From contig CALSTP010000001.1 in NCBI GenBank assembly GCA_943789305.1, forward strand, positions 1,257,178 through 1,321,177: DNA of 64,000 nt, written 5' to 3'. A program made the position numbers and the translations under genes. The stretch's first letter is position 1; the number at the start of each line of letters is the position of its first letter. This document shows positions 60,155 through 64,000 of this stretch, in pieces. Under the pieces are notes generated by a model, which saw only the letters and a program-made list of their open reading frames with translations, was not told the origin of the DNA and searched no databases. The DNA comes from an uncultured Flavobacteriaceae bacterium (GTDB lineage: Bacteria > Bacteroidota > Bacteroidia > Flavobacteriales > Flavobacteriaceae).

Positions 60155-60781
60155 ATGAATAAACTAGATGCTTTAAAAAAAGAGTGGAAAAATCAAAAAT
60201 TTGACTTACAACTGTCGAAAGATGAATTACATCAGTTAACACAAAAAAAGTCGGTTTCTTCGATCAAATGGATTTTTATATTCAGTTGTTTTGAATTTTT
60301 TGCTTACCTCCTATTCCCGTTTTTTATACCGGATTATTTTGACGCTTTTGAGTACTACAGAAGTATCCATCTGTATCATTTTTCAATTTTGGTTAATGCT
60401 CTTGGATACGTAATACTCTCTTATTTTATGATTCAATTTTATCTGAATTATCGAAAAATTAAAACCTCAAACTCAATAGCTTTTTTAATTGAATCTATTA
60501 TTGCCTCCAGAAAATCAGTAAACAAATATGTTATTTATAACATTAGCTTGTTTCTTGTATTCATTATTGTTGTTTTGATTAATGCATTTAGATACGATGA
60601 AAACTACATTGAACTCATTAATATTGGAAACTCGTCAAGCGAGGGTTCTATTGTGAAAATGGTAATTGCAATAATCATGATTATGATAATAATATTGACA
60701 CTCTTACTTGTGTTTTATTATATCATCTACGGAAGGTATTTTTATCGACTAAAAAAACTGATTAAAGAATTAGAAGCATAG
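60155..60781 (+). CDS. Four-helix membrane protein, possible anti-sigma factor
   Basis: The 208-residue product has a cytoplasmic N-terminus of about 35 residues (LDALKKEWKNQKFDLQLSKDEL) followed by four transmembrane helices (WIFIFSCFEFFAYLLFPFFI; a second near ILVNALGYVILSYFMIQFY; IYNISLFLVFIIVVLINAF; MVIAIIMIMIIILTLLLVFYYII). Position four bases after an ECF sigma gene suggests an anti-sigma role through the N-terminal helix, but no ASD/zinc motif is visible. Confidence 0.75.
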   Translation: MNKLDALKKEWKNQKFDLQLSKDELHQLTQKKSVSSIKWIFIFSCFEFFAYLLFPFFIPDYFDAFEYYRSIHLYHFSILVNALGYVILSYFMIQFYLNYRKIKTSNSIAFLIESIIASRKSVNKYVIYNISLFLVFIIVVLINAFRYDENYIELINIGNSSSEGSIVKMVIAIIMIMIIILTLLLVFYYIIYGRYFYRLKKLIKELEA

Positions 60782-60787
60782 AATTTT

Positions 60788-61585
60788 TTACCACTCTCGC
60801 TTTTTATTTAGTTCTTCTTGTTCTTTTATTTCTTCGGGTGATAATACTTTTAAAAAAGAAGAATGTTGTTCAATAGCGAACTCAATTTTCTTTAAGATAG
60901 AATCTACCGATTCATTTTCATAATCAATTTTTAAAGGATCTTTGATAACCATAGATTGCAAAATTCCCTTTTTCTTTATCATTAGTCCTTTTTTATCAAA
61001 GGACCTTCTAAAACCGTCTATCACGATTGGAACAACAACGGGTTTATATTTTTTAATTATAAAAGCAGTTCCTTTTCTCATAGGACGAAATGGCTTGGTA
61101 GTTCCTTGTGGAAAAGTAATGACCCAACCGTCTTCTAACGCTTTACCAATACTCGATATATCACTAAACTTAACTTGTCGTTTTACATCCTTTCCTGATT
61201 CTCGCCAAGTTCGTTCTATTGAAACAGAACCTGCATAGGCTAGTATTCTTGGAAGTATTCCAGATTTCATTGTTTCTTTTGCAGCTACATAATAGATATT
61301 CAACTTAGGATTCCATAGATAACCAACATTCTTGATATTATCTATTCGACCGCTTAAACTCGCATTAAAAACATGAAACATAGCAACCACATCTGCAAAA
61401 TAAGTCTGGTGGTTGGAGACAAAAAGTACATTTTCATCTGGTAAATTCTTAATAATATTAGAGCCTTCAATCTTCAACTCATTAAAACCCCTGTATCGTC
61501 GATGTGACACAAAACCCAAATATCGAATCAACATTTTTTTTAAAAAAAGTATATGACCGAAAGGATTTTTTTTTAGTATTCCCAT
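60788..61585 (-). CDS. plsC: 1-acyl-sn-glycerol-3-phosphate acyltransferase
   Basis: The 265-residue product has the acyltransferase H-x4-D motif in VSNHQTYFADVV and the second block FPQGTTKPFRPMRKGTAFI, where GTT stands where EGTR is usual. Residues VVPIVIDGFRRSF form block IV. It makes phosphatidic acid from lysophosphatidic acid at the inner membrane. The atypical QGTT suggests a specialised acyl transfer (for example ornithine- or sphingolipid type) as an alternative. Divergent neighbours: it is convergent with the anti-sigma-like gene, 6 bases apart. Confidence 0.9.
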   Translation of the reverse strand: MGILKKNPFGHILFLKKMLIRYLGFVSHRRYRGFNELKIEGSNIIKNLPDENVLFVSNHQTYFADVVAMFHVFNASLSGRIDNIKNVGYLWNPKLNIYYVAAKETMKSGILPRILAYAGSVSIERTWRESGKDVKRQVKFSDISSIGKALEDGWVITFPQGTTKPFRPMRKGTAFIIKKYKPVVVPIVIDGFRRSFDKKGLMIKKKGILQSMVIKDPLKIDYENESVDSILKKIEFAIEQHSSFLKVLSPEEIKEQEELNKKREW

Positions 61586-61611
61586 AATTCAAAAATCCCC
61601 TAAAGATAATA

Positions 61612-62259
61612 TTATTCTTTGAGAGCTGAGAGAATGAGTTCCTTCATTTCGGAAAGAATTGATGCTGTAGCTCCCCAAACCTGTACATCATTAAACAAAT
61701 ACATAGGAACATTCACCTCACCAACATAAGAGGTTAAAACCGTTCCTCGGGTCTCATTATCAGAATTTAATAATTCCGAAAGAGGTACTTCAAGAATCTT
61801 TTCAACTTCTTTAACCTCTCTTTCAAATGAAAATTTATTTTTCATTACACCAACAAAAGGATAAACCATAAAATTACTGGGAGGGATATAAACATCAGTC
61901 AAAGTTAGTAGTTTGCTGATATGAGATGGAGGGACGTTGATTTCCTCATTGGCCTCTCGCAGTGCTGTATCCCAAAAGGACCTATCTACCGAATCCTTTT
62001 TGCCTCCTGGGAAACTAATTTGACCTGAATGAACCCCGGGATAAACTGAACGCTGAATCAATACAAAATGAGTTTGGTTATCCGTACCTGGGTAAAATAA
62101 AATCAAAACTGCTGATTTCTTCGCTTTATTTTTATCTAGTTTAAGATTAATCAATTCTTGAGCACGAAACATTGGAGACATTTTTTTTTGTGCTTCAATT
62201 CCTGGTAAGGGTAAATCGATTACTTTTGACAGAAGTGATTCAAATTTGGTAAAAAGCAT
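61612..62259 (-). CDS. CoA pyrophosphatase, Nudix family (YeaB/NudL type)
   Basis: The 215-residue product has the NudL signature GGKKDSVDRSFWDTALREANEEINV and the upstream HSGQISFPGGK typical of CoA pyrophosphatases, with the family's PLPGIEAQKKMSPMFR start that supports the ATG at 62259. It cleaves CoA and its derivatives into 4'-phosphopantetheine and ADP. The start codon is only 5 bases from that of the divergent cyclophilin gene, so promoters must lie inside the opposing genes or a shared leader. Confidence 0.93.
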   Translation of the reverse strand: MLFTKFESLLSKVIDLPLPGIEAQKKMSPMFRAQELINLKLDKNKAKKSAVLILFYPGTDNQTHFVLIQRSVYPGVHSGQISFPGGKKDSVDRSFWDTALREANEEINVPPSHISKLLTLTDVYIPPSNFMVYPFVGVMKNKFSFEREVKEVEKILEVPLSELLNSDNETRGTVLTSYVGEVNVPMYLFNDVQVWGATASILSEMKELILSALKE

Positions 62260-62264
62260 AAAAA

Positions 62265-62954
62265 ATGAAAAAAATCCTTTTTATTGTTTTAATAATTTTT
62301 TCAGTGGGGTGTAATGATGCTCCAAAGAAAATAAAAAGTATTGAAAAAAAAGTTGAACCTAAAAAGAAACTTTCTAAAAAGAAAATTCTTTTGGAAGAAC
62401 CTACCCTTTTTTTGGATGAGAAAACAGCCATCCCATTTTTATTTGAATACCAACAAAAAAACAAAGAAAATAAGGTGAGAATTTCTACTACTTATGGAGA
62501 TATTGATCTTATTCTTTTTGAAAACACCCCCTATCATCGGGCTAACTTCATTTACTTAACAAAGTTAGGATACTTCAATGATACCTTTTTCCACAGAGTT
62601 GTTCCTGGTTTTGTAATCCAAGGGGGTAATTCTGATCATCCTAACACTTGGCTGAAAAGGAGAAGAATCGGAAGATATTTATTACCACAAGACAACGACA
62701 AAGGTTACAAACACCATCGAGGTATACTATCAATTCCCAGTAGTGAAGAAAAGAATCCTCATAAACTAGCCTCTCCTTATGAATTTTTTATAGTACAACA
62801 AAAGGGAGGAGCATACCATTTGGATCAGAACTTTACTCCTTTCGGAAAAGTAATCAAAGGGATGGATGTGGTTGATAAAATTTGCTCGCAACCTATTGAC
62901 GGTAGAGAAAATCCAATAAGAAACATCAAAATGAATGTAACAATTCTTAATTAA
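62265..62954 (+). CDS. Cyclophilin-type peptidyl-prolyl isomerase lipoprotein
   Basis: The 229-residue product has lipobox SVGCNDAP, a Lys-rich linker (KKIKSIEKKVEPKKKLSKKK) and a cyclophilin domain (ISTTYGDIDLILFENTPYHRANFIYLTKLGYF, FHRVVPGFVIQGGN, FFIVQQ, FGKVIKGMDVVDKI). The FHRV-Arg and FVIQGG active-site residues are present. It is anchored in the envelope and would assist folding of periplasmic or outer-membrane proteins. Confidence 0.93.
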   Translation: MKKILFIVLIIFSVGCNDAPKKIKSIEKKVEPKKKLSKKKILLEEPTLFLDEKTAIPFLFEYQQKNKENKVRISTTYGDIDLILFENTPYHRANFIYLTKLGYFNDTFFHRVVPGFVIQGGNSDHPNTWLKRRRIGRYLLPQDNDKGYKHHRGILSIPSSEEKNPHKLASPYEFFIVQQKGGAYHLDQNFTPFGKVIKGMDVVDKICSQPIDGRENPIRNIKMNVTILN

Positions 62955-62970
62955 TATAAGATATTATTAT

Positions 62971-62978
62971 TATATTTG
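62971..62978 (+). promoter_or_regulatory. -7 promoter element for oxyR
   Basis: TATATTTG matches TANNTTTG exactly, 24 bases before the oxyR start. The TTTG expected 19 bases upstream reads TAAT, so only the -7 box is good. Confidence 0.45.
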
Positions 62979-63001
62979 AAAAATAATAAATTTAACACAT
63001 A

Positions 63002-63931
63002 ATGACACTTACCCAACTCAAATACATGATCGCAGTAGCAGAGGCAGGTAATTTTACAGTAGCTGCCGAAAAATCATTTGTTACACAACCTACATTGAGT
63101 ATGCAAATCCAAAAACTAGAAGAAGAATTAGGAGTTAAAATATTCAATAGAACAAAAAAACCTATACGCTTAACTAAAGTTGGATCAGAAATTCTTATGC
63201 AGGCCCGTAAGATCATATCGGAGTCAAAACGAATGGAAGATGTTGTAGCTCAAGAAAAAGGCTTTATTGGAGGTGATTTTACACTTGGAATTATACCAAC
63301 CGTTATGCCAACATTGCTCCCTATGTTTTTAAATACATTCCTAAAAACTTATCCAAAAGTAAATTTAAAAATAGAGGAACTTACGACCGAGAGTATTATT
63401 GAAAGATTATCAGAAGGAAAACTGGATGCCGGAATAGCATCAACTCCTCTAAAACATGAAAACATAATTGAGCGTCCTTTATATTATGAACCTTTTGTAG
63501 CCTATATACCAGAAGGACATAGATTGTCCAAAAGTAAAAATATTAATGTTGATGATATTGAAAATGAAAATGTTCTTTTACTAGAAGACGGTCATTGCTT
63601 CAAAAACCAAGTATTGTCTTTGTGTTCTTTTTCAAAAAGTGGGCTCAATAAGCAATTCAATCTAAAAAGCGGAAGTTTTGAAACCCTTGTAAATTTAGCA
63701 AATGAAGGTCTAGGGATGTCCCTAATACCTTATTTAAATTCAGCAAATCTATCTGAAAAGAATTCTGAAAATGTAAGAAACTTCCCTGCACCCTCTCCTG
63801 CAAGAGAAATTAGTGTAATTTATCCAAAAAGTCAGCTAAAGCTTCAAATCATAGAGGCATTAAAAGAAAGTATAAGCGGAGTTGTTCGTGGTGCAATAAC
63901 CTTTGAAGATGTCAAGATAATCGTTCCTTAA
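63002..63931 (+). CDS. oxyR: OxyR-like LysR-family regulator
   Basis: The 309-residue product has the LysR HTH (LKYMIAVAEAGNFTVAAEKSFVTQPTLSMQIQKLEEELG) and an OxyR-type effector domain. GHCFKNQVLSLCSF carries two cysteines 10 residues apart, at the position of OxyR's redox pair, though the spacing is shorter than in E. coli. It should activate peroxide defence genes when oxidised. Its stop overlaps by 3 bases the end of a convergent gene at 63928. The AhpD-like, SOD and ECF genes in the window are possible targets, but no binding site was identified. Confidence 0.92.
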   Translation: MTLTQLKYMIAVAEAGNFTVAAEKSFVTQPTLSMQIQKLEEELGVKIFNRTKKPIRLTKVGSEILMQARKIISESKRMEDVVAQEKGFIGGDFTLGIIPTVMPTLLPMFLNTFLKTYPKVNLKIEELTTESIIERLSEGKLDAGIASTPLKHENIIERPLYYEPFVAYIPEGHRLSKSKNINVDDIENENVLLLEDGHCFKNQVLSLCSFSKSGLNKQFNLKSGSFETLVNLANEGLGMSLIPYLNSANLSEKNSENVRNFPAPSPAREISVIYPKSQLKLQIIEALKESISGVVRGAITFEDVKIIVP

Positions 63932-64000
63932 AACGACATTGTAGACTGAAGATGAGGGTACTGAGCCACAAAAATTCGGCACCAGTTCTGTAATTTTTCA
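63928..64000 (-). CDS. Partial C-terminus of a minus-strand gene running off the window
   Basis: 24 codons read from the right edge end in TAA (63928-63930): LQNWCRIFVAQYPHLQSTMSF. The composition is protein-like and no plus-strand gene competes. The stop overlaps that of oxyR. Not identified; it needs the next bases. Confidence 0.45.
   Translation of the reverse strand, partial: EKLQNWCRIFVAQYPHLQSTMSF

Overview
The window looks like chromosomal DNA of a marine-type flavobacterium (Bacteroidota). The DNA is AT-rich. Most exported proteins start MKK and have SC-type lipoboxes. There is a SusC/SusD pair, a LytTR regulator, BspA-like DUF285 lipoproteins, two-subunit methylmalonyl-CoA mutase, and at least one exact Bacteroidota promoter (TTTG-N19-TANNTTTG).\n\nLayout. 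0-0.4 kb: tRNA-Arg(ACG) and terminator. 0.5-7.6 kb: accessory-looking region of small secreted, lipo- and membrane proteins of unknown role, including two small genes that share a repeated leader and a repeated 37-bp tail. 7.7-28.1 kb: a long minus-strand block with a DUF1080 lipoprotein, a chimeric remnant of a GMC dehydrogenase operon, a serine hydrolase, an intact GMC dehydrogenase plus small subunit, an exported DUF255 protein, a large VCBS/ASPIC protein, SusD, SusC, a membrane Kelch-LytTR regulator, a second almost identical serine hydrolase and an SGNH esterase. 28.9-33.9 kb: two BspA-like lipoproteins around another VCBS/ASPIC protein. 34.1-37.9 kb: plus-strand operon of a membrane acetyltransferase-like protein, two DUF1080 proteins and a Gfo/Idh/MocA oxidoreductase. 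38.1-46.6 kb: methylmalonyl-CoA module (nitrilase-mutA-mutB; HTH-mce-meaB; ALDH; a stand-alone degenerate B12-like domain; SCP2). 46.7-53.2 kb: one giant BNR/cadherin-like surface protein broken by two compensating indels. 53.2-57.1 kb: MORN lipoprotein and a TIM barrel/SDR/Gfo-Idh-MocA operon. 57.2-64 kb: housekeeping and stress genes (PNPOx-like, DUF3089, CuZn-SOD, ECF sigma with membrane partner, PlsC, CoA pyrophosphatase, cyclophilin, OxyR).\n\nHow the genes may work together. No classical glycoside hydrolase was recognised, yet there is a SusCD locus, a GMC dehydrogenase with Fe-S-type cysteines and Tat-signalled small subunit (glucoside-3-dehydrogenase-like), three DUF1080 proteins, two exported Gfo/Idh/MocA oxidoreductases and an exported hydroxypyruvate-isomerase-like TIM barrel. 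The most economical reading is a periplasmic oxidise-then-eliminate (3-keto-glycoside) route for glycosides, with SusCD uptake and a local LytTR regulator. The chimeric remnant directly upstream of a DUF1080 gene indicates an ancestral GMC/small subunit/DUF1080 operon. This is inference from families and context. Other strong observations are the orphan B12-like domain next to a C-terminally short MutA, and the hydrolase pair with near-identical cores but divergent ends.
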